Below are positions 1-9,125 of a stretch of 32,526 bases of DNA, piece by piece. How positions within the stretch are numbered: the first letter of the stretch is position 1; each line of letters starts with the position of its first letter. The notes beneath the pieces were generated by a model. That model ran no database searches. It had not been told where the DNA came from and saw only the letters and a program-made list of their open reading frames with translations. Where the stretch lies: NCBI GenBank assembly GCA_016789755.1, contig JAEUQG010000191.1, positions 1 to 32,526 on the forward strand, in the 5' to 3' direction. Source of the stretch: Bryobacterales bacterium (GTDB lineage Bacteria; Acidobacteriota; Terriglobia; Bryobacterales; Bryobacteraceae). A program made the position numbers and the translations under genes.

Positions 1-1347
1 CGCACGCTCGACCCGCATTCTTCCTTCTTCGATCCCCGCGATTTCCAGATCCTGCGCGAAGACCAGCGCGGCGCCTACTTCGGAGTCGGCATGACCGTCT
101 CGGAACGCAACCGCCGCACCATCGTCATTGCGCCTTTCCCGGGATCGCCCGCCTACAAGGCCGGTATCCGCCCCGGCGACACCATTATCGACGTCAACGG
201 CAAGCGTACCGACAACCTCAGCAGCACGGAAGTCGCCGACCTGCTGCGCGGCCCGCGAGGCACTCCGGTCAAAGTCACCGTCGGGCGCGAAGGCGTAGAG
301 AAACCCCTTGTCTTCGACATCATCCGCGATGAGATCCCGCGCAAGAGCGTCGAAAGCGCCATCTGGGTCAAACCCGGCATCGCCCATCTGGACATCCAGT
401 CGTTCAACGAGAACACAAGCCGCGAAGTGGAGGAGAATCTCCGCGCGTTAGGCGAGGACAATATTAAGGGTCTCATCCTCGATCTGCGCGACAACCCGGG
501 CGGCCTGCTGAATGAAGGCGTGGCCGTAGCGGGCCGCTTCCTGACGAAGGGCCAACTGGTGGTTTCCCATAAAGGACGCTCCTCCCCGGAGAAGCCGTAC
601 TATGCAGGGCGCGGCTCCAACGGGCGCGAATACCCCATTGTGATCCTTGTCAACCGCTACTCGGCCTCCGCGGCCGAAATCGTCTCGGGCGCGCTGCAGG
701 ACCACGACCGCGCCTGGATCCTGGGAGAGAACAGCTTCGGCAAGGGCCTGGTCCAAACCGTTTACCCCCTGGTTGAGAACACCGGACTGGCCCTCACCAC
801 GGCCAAATACTACACTCCCAGCGGCCGTCTCATCCAGCGCGACTATTCCCAGGGCTCCTTCCTCGATTACTACAACAAGAAGGACCTCAACACCCAGAAC
901 CCCCTCGACATGAAAACGACGGACGCGGGCCGTCAGGTATTCGGCGGCGGCGGTATCGCTCCTGACGAGAAGTACACGCTGCCAAAGTTCAACCGCTTCC
1001 AAAGCGAGTTGTATCGCCGCTTCTCTTTCTTCGGCTTCTCCTCCCGCTACTTCAGCACCCATGAGGCGAAGCTCTCCCGCGATTGGAACCCCGATGAGAA
1101 CACCCTCAACGAGTTCCACCAGTACCTGGTGAAGGAAGGCCTCCAGTTCTCCGAAGGCGAGTTCGCCGAAAACCGCGAGTGGCTGAAACAGCAGATCAAG
1201 CGCGAGTTGTTCATCACCGCCTTCAGCCAGGAAGAGTCCCGCAAGCTCACGGTCGAAACCGACCCGGTGGTCCAGAAAGCCATCGAGTCTCTGGCGGAAG
1301 CGAAAAAGCTGCTCGAGAACTCCAAGAAACTCGTCGTGCAACGGTAA
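1..1347 (+). CDS. S41 family C-terminal processing peptidase (5'-truncated by window edge)
   Basis: The frame is open from base 1, and the residues before the first ATG (91) already match the family (TLDPHSSFFDP, then YFGVG), so the true start lies upstream of the window. A PDZ domain follows (about residues 40-110 of the visible part; AYKAGIRPGDTIIDVNG), then the S41 protease core with DLRDNPGGLL, the nucleophile in YSASAAEI, and the general-base Lys in SFGKGLVQ. The Ser-to-Lys spacing (25) and Lys-to-Gln spacing (4) equal those of E. coli Prc (S430/K455/Q459). Such proteases are exported and trim C-termini of periplasmic or envelope proteins. The C-terminal extension after the core (about 150 residues, charged and helical) resembles Ctp proteins of Acidobacteria and delta-proteobacteria. 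It is convergent with yjbQ. The signal peptide is not visible. Confidence 0.93.
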   Translation, partial: RTLDPHSSFFDPRDFQILREDQRGAYFGVGMTVSERNRRTIVIAPFPGSPAYKAGIRPGDTIIDVNGKRTDNLSSTEVADLLRGPRGTPVKVTVGREGVEKPLVFDIIRDEIPRKSVESAIWVKPGIAHLDIQSFNENTSREVEENLRALGEDNIKGLILDLRDNPGGLLNEGVAVAGRFLTKGQLVVSHKGRSSPEKPYYAGRGSNGREYPIVILVNRYSASAAEIVSGALQDHDRAWILGENSFGKGLVQTVYPLVENTGLALTTAKYYTPSGRLIQRDYSQGSFLDYYNKKDLNTQNPLDMKTTDAGRQVFGGGGIAPDEKYTLPKFNRFQSELYRRFSFFGFSSRYFSTHEAKLSRDWNPDENTLNEFHQYLVKEGLQFSEGEFAENREWLKQQIKRELFITAFSQEESRKLTVETDPVVQKAIESLAEAKKLLENSKKLVVQR

Positions 1348-1439
1348 CTATTGCGGTCCATCGGGCGGGGTGTCGACTTCGCCATCAAGAGATTCCCGGA
1401 GGGGCCAGGGAGCGGCAAAGTGCCCCCGCGCGACCTCTG

Positions 1440-1859
1440 TCACTCTCCGAGCAGGTGCAGCACCACCGAACGGCGGTGAGACATCTCGCGGTGCTCGAAT
1501 ACGTAGATCCCTTGCCACGTGCCGAGTGCCAGTTCGCCGGCGATAATGGGAATGGAAAGCTGAGTCATCGTCAGCGCGGCGCGAATGTGCGCAGGCATGT
1601 CATCCGGGCCTTCCAGCGTATGCCGGTAGAGCCGCGGGTTGTCGGGCACCAGCTTCTGAAAAAAATCAGCCAGGTCGAGCACGACGTCGGGGTCTGCATT
1701 CTCCTGCACCGTCAGCGAGGCGGAGGTGTGCTGCAGAAACACCGTCAGCAAGCCAGTTTGCGTACCGCACTGCCGCACCCAGGCCTCGATGGGCCGAGTC
1801 ACGTTGTACAGTCCTTTGCCGTCGGTGCGGACGTCGATCCGCTGCGTGAACTGCTTCAT
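1440..1859 (-). CDS. yjbQ: YjbQ/UPF0047 family protein (secondary thiamine-phosphate synthase-like)
   Basis: This 139-residue protein carries the UPF0047 (TIGR00149) signatures: [16 protein letters not shown] (about 44-59), [14 protein letters not shown] (80-93) and [12 protein letters not shown] (113-124). Family members are small trimeric proteins; some show weak thiamine-phosphate synthase activity, but the physiological role is unsettled. The frame stays open further upstream, but the ATG at 1859 is chosen because it starts exactly at the conserved N-terminus and forms an ATGA overlap with the glmS stop (TGA, 1858-1856). That overlap implies translational coupling to glmS. It is the last gene of the leftward purS-glmS-yjbQ unit and converges on the S41 protease. 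Family assignment is firm; the biochemical role is not. Confidence 0.93.
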   Translation of the reverse strand: MKQFTQRIDVRTDGKGLYNVTRPIEAWVRQCGTQTGLLTVFLQHTSASLTVQENADPDVVLDLADFFQKLVPDNPRLYRHTLEGPDDMPAHIRAALTMTQLSIPIIAGELALGTWQGIYVFEHREMSHRRSVVLHLLGE

Positions 1860-3712
1860 TCGACCGTGACGCTTTTGGCGAGGTTGCGGGGCTGGTCGAC
1901 GTCGCAACCGCGCCGCACGGCAATGTGATACGCCAGCAACTGCAGGGGCACGATCTCCAGGATGGGCAGCAGCAGTTCGTCGGAAGGCGGCACCCACAGC
2001 ACCTCGTCCGCCATCTTGCCGATTTCCTGTTCGCCCTGGCAGGCAACGGCCAGCACCATGCCTCCGCGGGCTTTCACCTCCTGGATGTTGGAAAGCGTCT
2101 TTTCGTAGAGGATCTTACTCAGCGGGTTGGAAGGATCGCGCGTAGCGATCACTACCACGGGCAGGTTCTCGTCGATCAGAGCGTTGGGCCCGTGCTTCAT
2201 TTCTCCGGCGGGGTAGCCTTCAGCGTGGATGTAGGAGATCTCTTTGAGCTTGAGCGCGCCTTCCAGCGCGATGGGGAAATGGATGCCGCGGCCCAGAAAC
2301 AGGAAGTCGGTGGCGCGGAACAGCTTCTTCACCAGATCCTCGTGAATCGGATCAGTGTGGAGGATCTGCTCTAGCTTGCCGGGGATATGGATCATCTCCT
2401 CCATCAGCGCTTCGGAAACATCGGGCAGCAGTTTCTCGCGCACCTGGCCGAGATACATGCCCAGCAGAAAGAGAGCGGTCAGTTGCGACGTAAAGGCCTT
2501 TGTGGAAGCGACGCCGATTTCCGGCCCGGCGTGCGTCAGCAAAGCGCCCGAAGCCTCGCGAGTGATCATCGAGCCCAGAACATTGCAGATGGCCAATGTC
2601 TTGGAGCCCTTTTGCTTGGCTTCGCGCTGCGCGGCGAGCGTGTCGGCGGTTTCCCCCGATTGGGAAATCACCACTGTCAGCGTGCGGGAATCGACAATGG
2701 GGTCGCGGTAACGGAACTCGCTGCCGTAGTCGACATCGACATGAATACGGGCGAGTTTCTCGATCATGAACTTGCCCGCCAGAGCGGCGTGCCAGCTTGT
2801 GCCGCAGGCGACGATTCGGACCTGATCGAAGGCGCGGAATTCGTTTGGGCTGATGTCCATCTCGTCCATGAAAACGCGCCCGGATTCCTGGCCGAAGCGC
2901 CCCAGCATGGTGTCGCGTACCGCCCGCGGCTGCTCAAAGATCTCCTTGAGCATAAAGTGTTTGTAGCCGCCTTTTTCGGCCATGATGGGATCCCAGAGAA
3001 TATGGGACACCTGGCGCTTAATGGGGCTCAACTGAAAGTCCATCAGATGCACGCCGTCTGGTGTAATCACCGCCAAATCCCCATCGGCAAGAAAAAACAT
3101 GTCGCGCGTATGGCTGAGCAGCGCGGGCACGTCGGAGGCGACGAAATATTCCTTTTCCCCAAGCCCGATCACGACCGGCGGGCCGGAACGCGCCGCGACG
3201 ATTTTGTTCGGACTCGATTTTGCCATGATGGCCAACGCGAACACGCCGTGAATCTCCCGGCAGGCTCTGGCCACCGCCTCTTCCAGGGGAATGTCCCGGT
3301 AATAGCTTTCGATGAGGTGGGCCACCACCTCGGTGTCGGTTTCCGAAACGAAGCGGTGCCCGGCCGCCTCCAGCCGGTGCTTCAAAGTGAGGTAGTTTTC
3401 GACGATCCCGTTGTGGACCACGACGATATCGCCCTTACTGTCCCGGTGCGGATGGGCGTTTTCTTCAGTGGGGCGGCCATGCGTCGCCCAGCGTGTGTGC
3501 CCGATTCCGAAGGAGCCCTCCACCGGCTTGTTGCGGATGGCTTCCTCCAAGTTACGCAGCTTGCCCGAAGCGCGGCGGATGACCATCTCGCCTGTGTCGT
3601 CAAGCACAGCGATGCCCGCCGAATCGTAGCCCCGGTATTCCAGGCGCCGCAACCCGTCGAGGATAATGGGGACGGCCTTGCGCTCCCCGATATAGCCCAT
3701 AATTCCGCACAT
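1856..3712 (-). CDS. glmS: Glutamine--fructose-6-phosphate aminotransferase (isomerizing)
   Basis: GlmS makes glucosamine-6-phosphate from fructose-6-phosphate and glutamine, the entry step to UDP-GlcNAc, peptidoglycan and LPS. The 618-residue protein is of normal length. The N-terminal Ntn glutaminase domain starts with catalytic Cys2 (MCGIMGYIG), followed by [13 protein letters not shown] and [11 protein letters not shown]. Two SIS sugar-isomerase domains follow ([10 protein letters not shown] and SQSGETADT in the first; [19 protein letters not shown] in the second). The C-terminus ends [15 protein letters not shown], the usual GlmS ending. The ATG at 3712 has a good Shine-Dalgarno (GAAGGAG, 9 nt spacer). 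It lies 36 bp after purS and overlaps yjbQ by 4 bp. I see no glmS-ribozyme-sized leader; the gap to purS is too short. Confidence 0.97.
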   Translation of the reverse strand: MCGIMGYIGERKAVPIILDGLRRLEYRGYDSAGIAVLDDTGEMVIRRASGKLRNLEEAIRNKPVEGSFGIGHTRWATHGRPTEENAHPHRDSKGDIVVVHNGIVENYLTLKHRLEAAGHRFVSETDTEVVAHLIESYYRDIPLEEAVARACREIHGVFALAIMAKSSPNKIVAARSGPPVVIGLGEKEYFVASDVPALLSHTRDMFFLADGDLAVITPDGVHLMDFQLSPIKRQVSHILWDPIMAEKGGYKHFMLKEIFEQPRAVRDTMLGRFGQESGRVFMDEMDISPNEFRAFDQVRIVACGTSWHAALAGKFMIEKLARIHVDVDYGSEFRYRDPIVDSRTLTVVISQSGETADTLAAQREAKQKGSKTLAICNVLGSMITREASGALLTHAGPEIGVASTKAFTSQLTALFLLGMYLGQVREKLLPDVSEALMEEMIHIPGKLEQILHTDPIHEDLVKKLFRATDFLFLGRGIHFPIALEGALKLKEISYIHAEGYPAGEMKHGPNALIDENLPVVVIATRDPSNPLSKILYEKTLSNIQEVKARGGMVLAVACQGEQEIGKMADEVLWVPPSDELLLPILEIVPLQLLAYHIAVRRGCDVDQPRNLAKSVTVE

Positions 3713-3748
3713 AGCTAATAACTCCTTCGGAGGATCGACGGAAGATGT

Positions 3749-3988
3749 TTAGAGCTGTTCGAGGCGGAACTCTTCAATGACGGGATTGGTGAGAACCTCG
3801 CGGGCAATCTGTTCCACTTCGGCTTTGGGGTCCGCGCCGCCGGCAGGATCGACATCGATATCGAAGAACTTGCCCTGGCGGACGGCGGCGATGGAGCCAT
3901 GGCCGTGACTTCTGAGCGAGGAGCAGATGGTCTGGCCCTGCGGATCGAGGACGCTTGGCTTCAAAGACACGTGGACACGAAATCTCAT
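3749..3988 (-). CDS. purS: Phosphoribosylformylglycinamidine synthase subunit PurS
   Basis: This 79-residue protein matches PurS in length and sequence: RVHVSLKPSVLDPQGQTI at the N-terminus, then VRQGKFFDIDV and a closing helix (EVEQIAREVLTNPVIEEF). PurS is the small structural subunit of the three-part FGAM synthase (PurS-PurQ-PurL) and helps pass ammonia from PurQ glutaminase to PurL. The frame extends upstream to 4057, but the ATG at 3988 matches the family N-terminus. Usually purS sits beside purQ and purL; here it heads a unit with glmS and is divergent from purH, with purQ and purL absent from the window. A TACAAT hexamer (minus strand, 4000-3995) ends 6 nt before the ATG, so the mRNA may be leaderless or nearly so. 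Confidence 0.92.
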   Translation of the reverse strand: MRFRVHVSLKPSVLDPQGQTICSSLRSHGHGSIAAVRQGKFFDIDVDPAGGADPKAEVEQIAREVLTNPVIEEFRLEQL

Positions 3989-4050
3989 CTTTCTATTGTA
4001 GAAGAGGATGGATGCCGCCCTGCCGGGATGTGGGAAAATAGAGGATTCCC
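3989..4050. promoter_or_regulatory. Divergent purS/purH control region
   Basis: This 62-bp gap separates the two purine genes, so both promoters must lie here or inside the opposite gene. On the minus strand TACAAT (4000-3995) is a plausible -10 for purS; I found no good -35. On the plus strand the purH Shine-Dalgarno GAGGA (4041-4045) lies in the loop of an inverted repeat, TGGGAA (4031-4036) and TTCCCA (4046-4051), whose right arm reaches the A of the purH start codon. The pairing is only 6 bp, so any control of translation is speculative. Confidence 0.45.
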
Positions 4051-5586
4051 ATGGCAAAAATTGAACGTGCTTTGATTAGCCTGACCGATAAGTCGGGCGC
4101 GGTGGAATTTGCCCGCGGCCTGGCCGCGCTTGGCGTGGAACTGGTCTCTACCGGAGGAACCGCGAAACTCCTTCGGGACGCCGGATTGGGCGTCAAAGAC
4201 GTCTCCGAGGTCACGGGCTTTCCTGAGATGCTGGACGGGCGCGTGAAGACGATTCATCCCCGCGTGGCAGCGGGCATTCTGGCCGTGCGCGGCAAGGCGG
4301 AGCACATGGCTGCGCTCGAGACGCACGGACTGCCCCGCTTCGACATGGTGGTGGTGAATTTGTACGCCTTCGAAAAAGTGGCGGCCGAACCGGGAGCCAC
4401 CCTGGAGCGGCTGATCGAGAACATCGATATCGGAGGCCCCACAATGATCCGCGCCGCGGCGAAAAACTACCAGGATGTGGCCGTGGTGGTGTCGCCGGCG
4501 GACTATCCCGCTCTACTCGCGGAGTTGCAGGCCAACGGCGGATCGCTCGGACGCGAGACGCACTGGCGGTTGGCAAGGGCTGCCTTCGCCCTCACTGCCG
4601 CTTACGATTCGGCAATCACAGAACGCTTAGCAATGGTGGATGCTCCCACGGAAACGCTGCCCCAGACGCTGAACGTGCGTGTCCCGCGCACCATGTCGTT
4701 GCGCTACGGAGAGAATCCGCATCAGGCGGCGGCGCTCTATGCGCGCGGCGAGGAAGGAATCGCCAATGCGCGCCAGTTGCAGGGCAAGGATCTCTCTTAT
4801 AACAACCTGGTGGATCTCGATGCGGCTTGGCAATTGATTCAGGAGTTCGCCGATCCGGCATCGGCCATCATCAAGCACACGAACCCCTGCGGGTGCGCTG
4901 AGCAGCCCACCCTTGCCGAAAGTTACCGCAAGGCCTTCGAAGCCGATCCGGTTTCGGCCTTCGGTGGAGTGCTGGCGTTCAACCGTTCGGTGGACGCCGA
5001 AACCGCCGCCGAGATTGCCAAAACGTTCATCGAGGCCATTGCCGCTCCCGGCTATAGCACCGAAGCGCTGGCAGTCCTCTCGGCAAAAAAGAACCTGCGC
5101 CTGCTGGAAGTAAAAGGCGGGGCATCGCAGGAGCCCGTGGTGAAGTCGATCGGCGGCGGAATGCTGGTGCAAACCGCCGATCTGAAACCTCTCGACCGCG
5201 CGGCCTGCAAGGCGCCGACCGACCGCCAGCCGACCGAGGCTGAATGGCGGGCGCTGGCCTTCGGCTGGAAAGTGGTGAAGCACGTCAAGTCGAATGCCAT
5301 CGTCTATGCGCGCGAAGGGCAACTGATCGCCAGCGGCGCGGGCCAGATGAGCCGCGTGGATTCGGTACGTTTCGGTGCGGCAAAGGCCGTGCTGCCCTTG
5401 CAGGGTGCGGTGGTCGCCTCCGACGCCTTTTTTCCATTTCCGGATGGCGTGGAGCAGGCCGCGCAGCACGGCATTACAGCGGTGATTCAGCCCGGCGGAT
5501 CGGTGAAGGATGCCGACGTGGTGGCCGCCGCAAACCGTCTGGGACTGGCCATGGTTCTCACCGGCGTGCGCCACTTCCGGCACTAG
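4051..5586 (+). CDS. purH: Bifunctional AICAR transformylase / IMP cyclohydrolase
   Basis: PurH catalyses the last two steps of IMP synthesis: formyl transfer from 10-formyl-THF to AICAR, then ring closure. The 511-residue length is typical. The N-terminal MGS-like IMP cyclohydrolase domain (about 1-145) shows ALISLTDKSG, STGGTAKLL, MLDGRVKTIHPRVAAGIL and NIDIGGPTMIRAAAKN. The transformylase domain shows RYGENPHQAAALY, LSYNNLVDLDAAW and the catalytic KHTNPCGCA, then DPVSAFGG, VKSNAIVYA, SDAFFPF and AVIQPGGSVKD. The ATG at 4051 has GAGGA 5 nt upstream. It is divergent from purS. Downstream, the promoter of the first Oar-like receptor starts within about 10 bp of the stop. Confidence 0.97.
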   Translation: MAKIERALISLTDKSGAVEFARGLAALGVELVSTGGTAKLLRDAGLGVKDVSEVTGFPEMLDGRVKTIHPRVAAGILAVRGKAEHMAALETHGLPRFDMVVVNLYAFEKVAAEPGATLERLIENIDIGGPTMIRAAAKNYQDVAVVVSPADYPALLAELQANGGSLGRETHWRLARAAFALTAAYDSAITERLAMVDAPTETLPQTLNVRVPRTMSLRYGENPHQAAALYARGEEGIANARQLQGKDLSYNNLVDLDAAWQLIQEFADPASAIIKHTNPCGCAEQPTLAESYRKAFEADPVSAFGGVLAFNRSVDAETAAEIAKTFIEAIAAPGYSTEALAVLSAKKNLRLLEVKGGASQEPVVKSIGGGMLVQTADLKPLDRAACKAPTDRQPTEAEWRALAFGWKVVKHVKSNAIVYAREGQLIASGAGQMSRVDSVRFGAAKAVLPLQGAVVASDAFFPFPDGVEQAAQHGITAVIQPGGSVKDADVVAAANRLGLAMVLTGVRHFRH

Positions 5587-5592
5587 GACGGG

Positions 5593-5632
5593 TTGTGAGG
5601 GCGGCCTTTTTTCAGTAAGATAACATAGTATC
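5593..5632 (+). promoter_or_regulatory. Probable promoter and AT-rich element of the first Oar-like receptor
   Basis: TTGTGA (5593-5598) and TAAGAT (5616-5621) are separated by exactly 17 bp and each matches 4 of 6 bases of the sigma-70 consensus. The predicted transcript start, near 5628, leaves about a 45-nt leader to the ATG at 5675. The element TAAGATAACATAGTATC (5616-5632) resembles TAAGATATTTCATATATC upstream of the second receptor (21675-21692). Both contain a GATA...TATC inverted pair, so a shared regulator is possible. Confidence 0.5.
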
Positions 5633-5674
5633 GCGAACCAGGGGTTCGTGTATCTTGACCACCACCAGGGGCGT

Positions 5675-8600
5675 ATGTTCAGACTTAGCAAATACATTTC
5701 TGTGTTTTTGCTTGCAGCCTTGACTGCTGCGGCACAATTAACCACAGGCTCCATTTCCGGTTCCGTGCAGGATCCGAACGGGGCATCCGTACCTTCCGCG
5801 AAAGTTGTCGCGAAGAACGAATCGACAGGGCTGATTGCGGAAACGGTCAGCACCGAAGCGGGCCTTTACTTGTTCGCCAGCTTGCCGGCGGGCATGTATT
5901 CTATCAACGTAGAAAAAACGGGCTTCAAGAAGCTGGTCCGCGGCGGTATCGAAATCCGCGTCGCCCAGCGCGTCGGCCTCGATCTCAAACTCGAGATCGG
6001 CGATGTGCAGCAGACCGTCGACGTGACGGCCGAAGCGCCGTTGCTCGAACCTGCCACCAGCGAACGCGGATCGGCGGTGTCCCCCAAAATGATGGACACG
6101 CTGCCGCTGTTCACCGGCGGTATCCGCAATCCCGAAGCGTTCATCAACTACCAGCCCGGCGTTAATCTCGGCGCCGAAACCAGCATCAGCGGTTCGGGCG
6201 GACGCGGCAAGGAAGTACTGATCGACGGCGGCAGTTTGACCATTCCCGAATCCGGCGGCGTCGTGTTCAATTTCCCGGCCTCGGAAATGTTCGGCGAATT
6301 CAAGCTTCTGACCGCCAGCTATTCGGCCGAACACGGCCGTTTCGGCGGCGGCGTCGAACTCTTCATCACCAAATCCGGCAACAACGACATCCATGGCCGC
6401 GGCTTCTGGAACCTGCGCCGTGACATCTTCAATGCCAATTCCTGGGCCAACAACCGCGCCGGCCGCGCACGCGCCAAGGAACGCTTCAACGAAGCCGGTT
6501 TCGCCCTGGGCGGTCCCGTGGTTCTGCCGAAGTACGATGGGCGCAACAAGACCTTCTGGTTCTTCACACTCAGCCGTGACCTTCGTCCCGCCACTGCCGG
6601 ACAGGCGCTCTACACCGTGCCTACCCAGGCAATGAAGCGCGGCGATTTTACCGGTTTCTCCATCTTCGACCCCGCCACCACCACTGGGACCACGCGGTTG
6701 CCCTTCGCCGGCAACCTGATTCCGCAGAGCCGCATCAGCCGCGTGTCGTCGGCGATTCTGCCGTCGATCACGGACCCAACCCGCGGCGTCGCACAGAACA
6801 ACTTCGATTTCGTCAACGTGAGCCAGCTCACCGATACGATCTGGAGCCTCAAGTTCGACCACAACTTCACACCGAACAACCGCATCGCCTACTTCCACAG
6901 CTTGCAGGACCAGAACACGCAGGCCACCACCGGCTTCGATGGTCCTTTGGGCATCGGCCTTGGCGACAGCTTCCAGCGCCCGCAGTATATTCGCGTCAAT
7001 CATGACTTGGTGATCAATCCCACCGTGCTGCTGCATTCGACGGTCAGCTTCAGCCGCACCCGTCAAGGCTGGGGCAACCCGGCGCAGCAGGGCTTCGCCT
7101 CGAAAGTTGGCTTGAGTGTGCCGACCGACGCAACCCCCCGGTTCCGCTTCTCGGCCCGCGATGCCATCAGCCCCTGGGGCGTGCAGGACGGCAAGGTGTC
7201 CGGCGGCGGCAACAACAACGGACAGAACAACACTACTTATCACATCAACTCGCATCTGAGCTGGCTGCGCGGCCGCCACGAAATCAAGCTGGGCGGCGAT
7301 CTGCGCCGTCTGCGGACGTTTGCCTTCGACGCCGCGGGCACGAATGGACTGTTTAACTTCGAGAACTTCCAGACGGCCGATCTGGCGGCGCTGGGCACGA
7401 CGGGCCACAGCTTCGCCAGCTTCCTGCTGGGATCTCCGGATCGGTTCGAGGTGAACAATCTTCCGGTGCCGGAAGTGCAGATCCGCTACGGCTACCATGC
7501 CGGCTACTTTCAGGACAACTTCAAGGCGACGAACAAGCTGACGGTGCAGTTGGGCTTCCGCTACGAAGTGCCGATCGGCTGGCACATGTCGAACTACAAC
7601 ATGTCGACGTTCAGCCCCACGGCAACGAATCCGGCGGCAGGCAACCGCGCCGGCGCCATGATCTTCATGGGGCCTGGGCCGGGCCGCACGGGAACGAAGC
7701 GTCCCTACGACACGGATTTCACAAACGTTGGGCCGCGCCTGGGCTTTGCCTACATGCTGGGAAGCAAGACTGTGCTTCGCGGCGGCTACGGGATCTACTA
7801 TCAGACGCTGGGCAACGGCGGTTGCGGCTGCACGCTCGGCTTCGGCGGACGCCCTGGCGTGACGCAATCCGACGGGCGCAATCCGGCGTTCCAGTGGGAC
7901 GGCGGTGTGCCGCGTCCTACGGGCGGGCTGCCTCCGTTCATCGATCCCGCCCTGGGCAACTTCCTGGACGTGGACTACGTGGGGCCGGATTTTGGCATGG
8001 CCCCGCGCGTCTACAACTGGAGCCTCAACATTCAGCATGAAGTGAAGAACCTCCTTGTGGACATCGCCTACGTCGGCAACCGCGGACGCGGGTTGAACTC
8101 GACGCTGGATGCTAACCAGGTTGCACCGCAGGCGTTGTCGAACGGCGCGTTGATGCTGCAGCCGATCACGGCGGCGACCGTACAGCAGGCTGGTTTCCGC
8201 GCTCCCTTCGATGGGTTTGGCAACCGCACGCTGGCCCAGGCCCTGCGTCCCTATCCTCAGTTCCTGAATATTCAGGATCGCAACAGCGGCGACGGACGCA
8301 CCTGGTACGATTCGCTGCAGGCGAAACTGGAACGGCGCTTTGGCTCGCTCCAGACGCAGGCCTCCTACACCTGGTCGAAGTCGCTTTCGAGCCTCCACTT
8401 CCGCCAGATCTTCAGCCAGAACTTCAACGTCGGTGCGCAGGACAACTACAACCTGGGTGCGGAAAAGTCCTATCTGCCCTTCGATCAGCCGCACGTGTTC
8501 AACTGGCTGATGACCTACGAACTGCCCTTCGGCAAGGGCAAGCGCTTCCTCGGCAGCTCCAACAAGGCCGTCGACATGGTGGTGGGCGGCTGGAACGTGG

Positions 8601-9067
8601 CCACCGCGTTCCGTTACTCGACGCCTGCTCCCATCCGTATGAGCTCGACCAACACCCTGGCAAACGTGTTGTTCACCCGCGACCGGCGCGTGAATCAGGT
8701 CAACCAGGCGATTACCTCGGGCATCAGTCGCGACGCGCTGGAGCCGGACAATGCGAACGCGCGCTGGTTTAACCCCGGCGTCTTCGCCAATCCCGGCCAG
8801 TTCGAATTCGGCACGGCGGCCTGGTATCACAGCAGCTTCCGCCAGCCCCGCCAGTTGAGCGAAAACTTCTCCATCGCGAAGAACCTCACCGTGATCCGCG
8901 TGAAGGAGCAGGATGTGAAGTTCCGCTATCGCGCGGACTTCTTCAACGTGTTCAACCGCGTGGAATTCAACGTGGACCAGAACTTCCAGAGCGCGAACTT
9001 CGGCCGCGCCACGGGTCCGAACGTCGGCGCGCGCATCATCACGATGGGCTTGCTGCTGGAGTTCTAA
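5675..9067 (+). CDS. Oar-like TonB-dependent receptor with N-terminal carboxypeptidase-regulatory-like domain
   Basis: This is a very large (1130-residue) outer-membrane protein. The start ATG at 5675 is preferred over the GTG at 5648: it has an SD-like AGGGG (5666-5670) and begins directly with a signal peptide (MFRLSKYISVFLLAAL, cleavage near AAA-Q, about residue 20). Residues about 24-110 form a CarboxypepD_reg-like beta-sandwich (GSISGSVQDPNGASVPSA, then GLYLFASLPAGMYSI). A plug-like region follows (about 115-235; KEVLIDGG), then a long beta-barrel rich in alternating aromatic strands. The C-terminus ends IITMGLLLEF, with the terminal Phe typical of BAM-assembled barrels. I see no clear TonB box. 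Acidobacteria carry many such proteins, presumed to import large nutrients, but the substrate is unknown. It is followed by a strong hairpin and stands alone, with no enzyme gene beside it. Confidence 0.88.
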   Translation: MFRLSKYISVFLLAALTAAAQLTTGSISGSVQDPNGASVPSAKVVAKNESTGLIAETVSTEAGLYLFASLPAGMYSINVEKTGFKKLVRGGIEIRVAQRVGLDLKLEIGDVQQTVDVTAEAPLLEPATSERGSAVSPKMMDTLPLFTGGIRNPEAFINYQPGVNLGAETSISGSGGRGKEVLIDGGSLTIPESGGVVFNFPASEMFGEFKLLTASYSAEHGRFGGGVELFITKSGNNDIHGRGFWNLRRDIFNANSWANNRAGRARAKERFNEAGFALGGPVVLPKYDGRNKTFWFFTLSRDLRPATAGQALYTVPTQAMKRGDFTGFSIFDPATTTGTTRLPFAGNLIPQSRISRVSSAILPSITDPTRGVAQNNFDFVNVSQLTDTIWSLKFDHNFTPNNRIAYFHSLQDQNTQATTGFDGPLGIGLGDSFQRPQYIRVNHDLVINPTVLLHSTVSFSRTRQGWGNPAQQGFASKVGLSVPTDATPRFRFSARDAISPWGVQDGKVSGGGNNNGQNNTTYHINSHLSWLRGRHEIKLGGDLRRLRTFAFDAAGTNGLFNFENFQTADLAALGTTGHSFASFLLGSPDRFEVNNLPVPEVQIRYGYHAGYFQDNFKATNKLTVQLGFRYEVPIGWHMSNYNMSTFSPTATNPAAGNRAGAMIFMGPGPGRTGTKRPYDTDFTNVGPRLGFAYMLGSKTVLRGGYGIYYQTLGNGGCGCTLGFGGRPGVTQSDGRNPAFQWDGGVPRPTGGLPPFIDPALGNFLDVDYVGPDFGMAPRVYNWSLNIQHEVKNLLVDIAYVGNRGRGLNSTLDANQVAPQALSNGALMLQPITAATVQQAGFRAPFDGFGNRTLAQALRPYPQFLNIQDRNSGDGRTWYDSLQAKLERRFGSLQTQASYTWSKSLSSLHFRQIFSQNFNVGAQDNYNLGAEKSYLPFDQPHVFNWLMTYELPFGKGKRFLGSSNKAVDMVVGGWNVATAFRYSTPAPIRMSSTNTLANVLFTRDRRVNQVNQAITSGISRDALEPDNANARWFNPGVFANPGQFEFGTAAWYHSSFRQPRQLSENFSIAKNLTVIRVKEQDVKFRYRADFFNVFNRVEFNVDQNFQSANFGRATGPNVGARIITMGLLLEF

Positions 9068-9086
9068 ATCGCCTTACGGAAATGCA

Positions 9087-9125
9087 GAAGGGCGCCGGGA
9101 GAAGATCCTGGCGCCCTTCGTGTTT
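9087..9125 (+). terminator. Hairpin terminator after the first Oar-like receptor
   Basis: A 14-bp stem (9087-9100 with 9106-9119; one G-T wobble) encloses a 5-nt loop, GAAGA. It begins 19 bp after the receptor stop codon. It is followed by GTGTTT, a weak T-tract, so it may act as an intrinsic terminator or as a 3'-end stabiliser. Complementary ends this long in an intergenic gap are unlikely to be chance. Confidence 0.75.

Noticed and set aside
1348..1439. Gap between the S41 protease and yjbQ examined for a small RNA or terminator
   Set aside because: No stable long stem or T-tract and no tRNA-like cloverleaf could be seen.
5738..8830. A 1030-codon open frame on the minus strand, antisense to the first receptor
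   Set aside because: It is a by-product of GC-rich codon use in the receptor: no ribosome site, no recognisable domain, and low-complexity Ala/Arg/Gly/Val composition, while the plus strand encodes a full receptor with signal peptide and terminal Phe.
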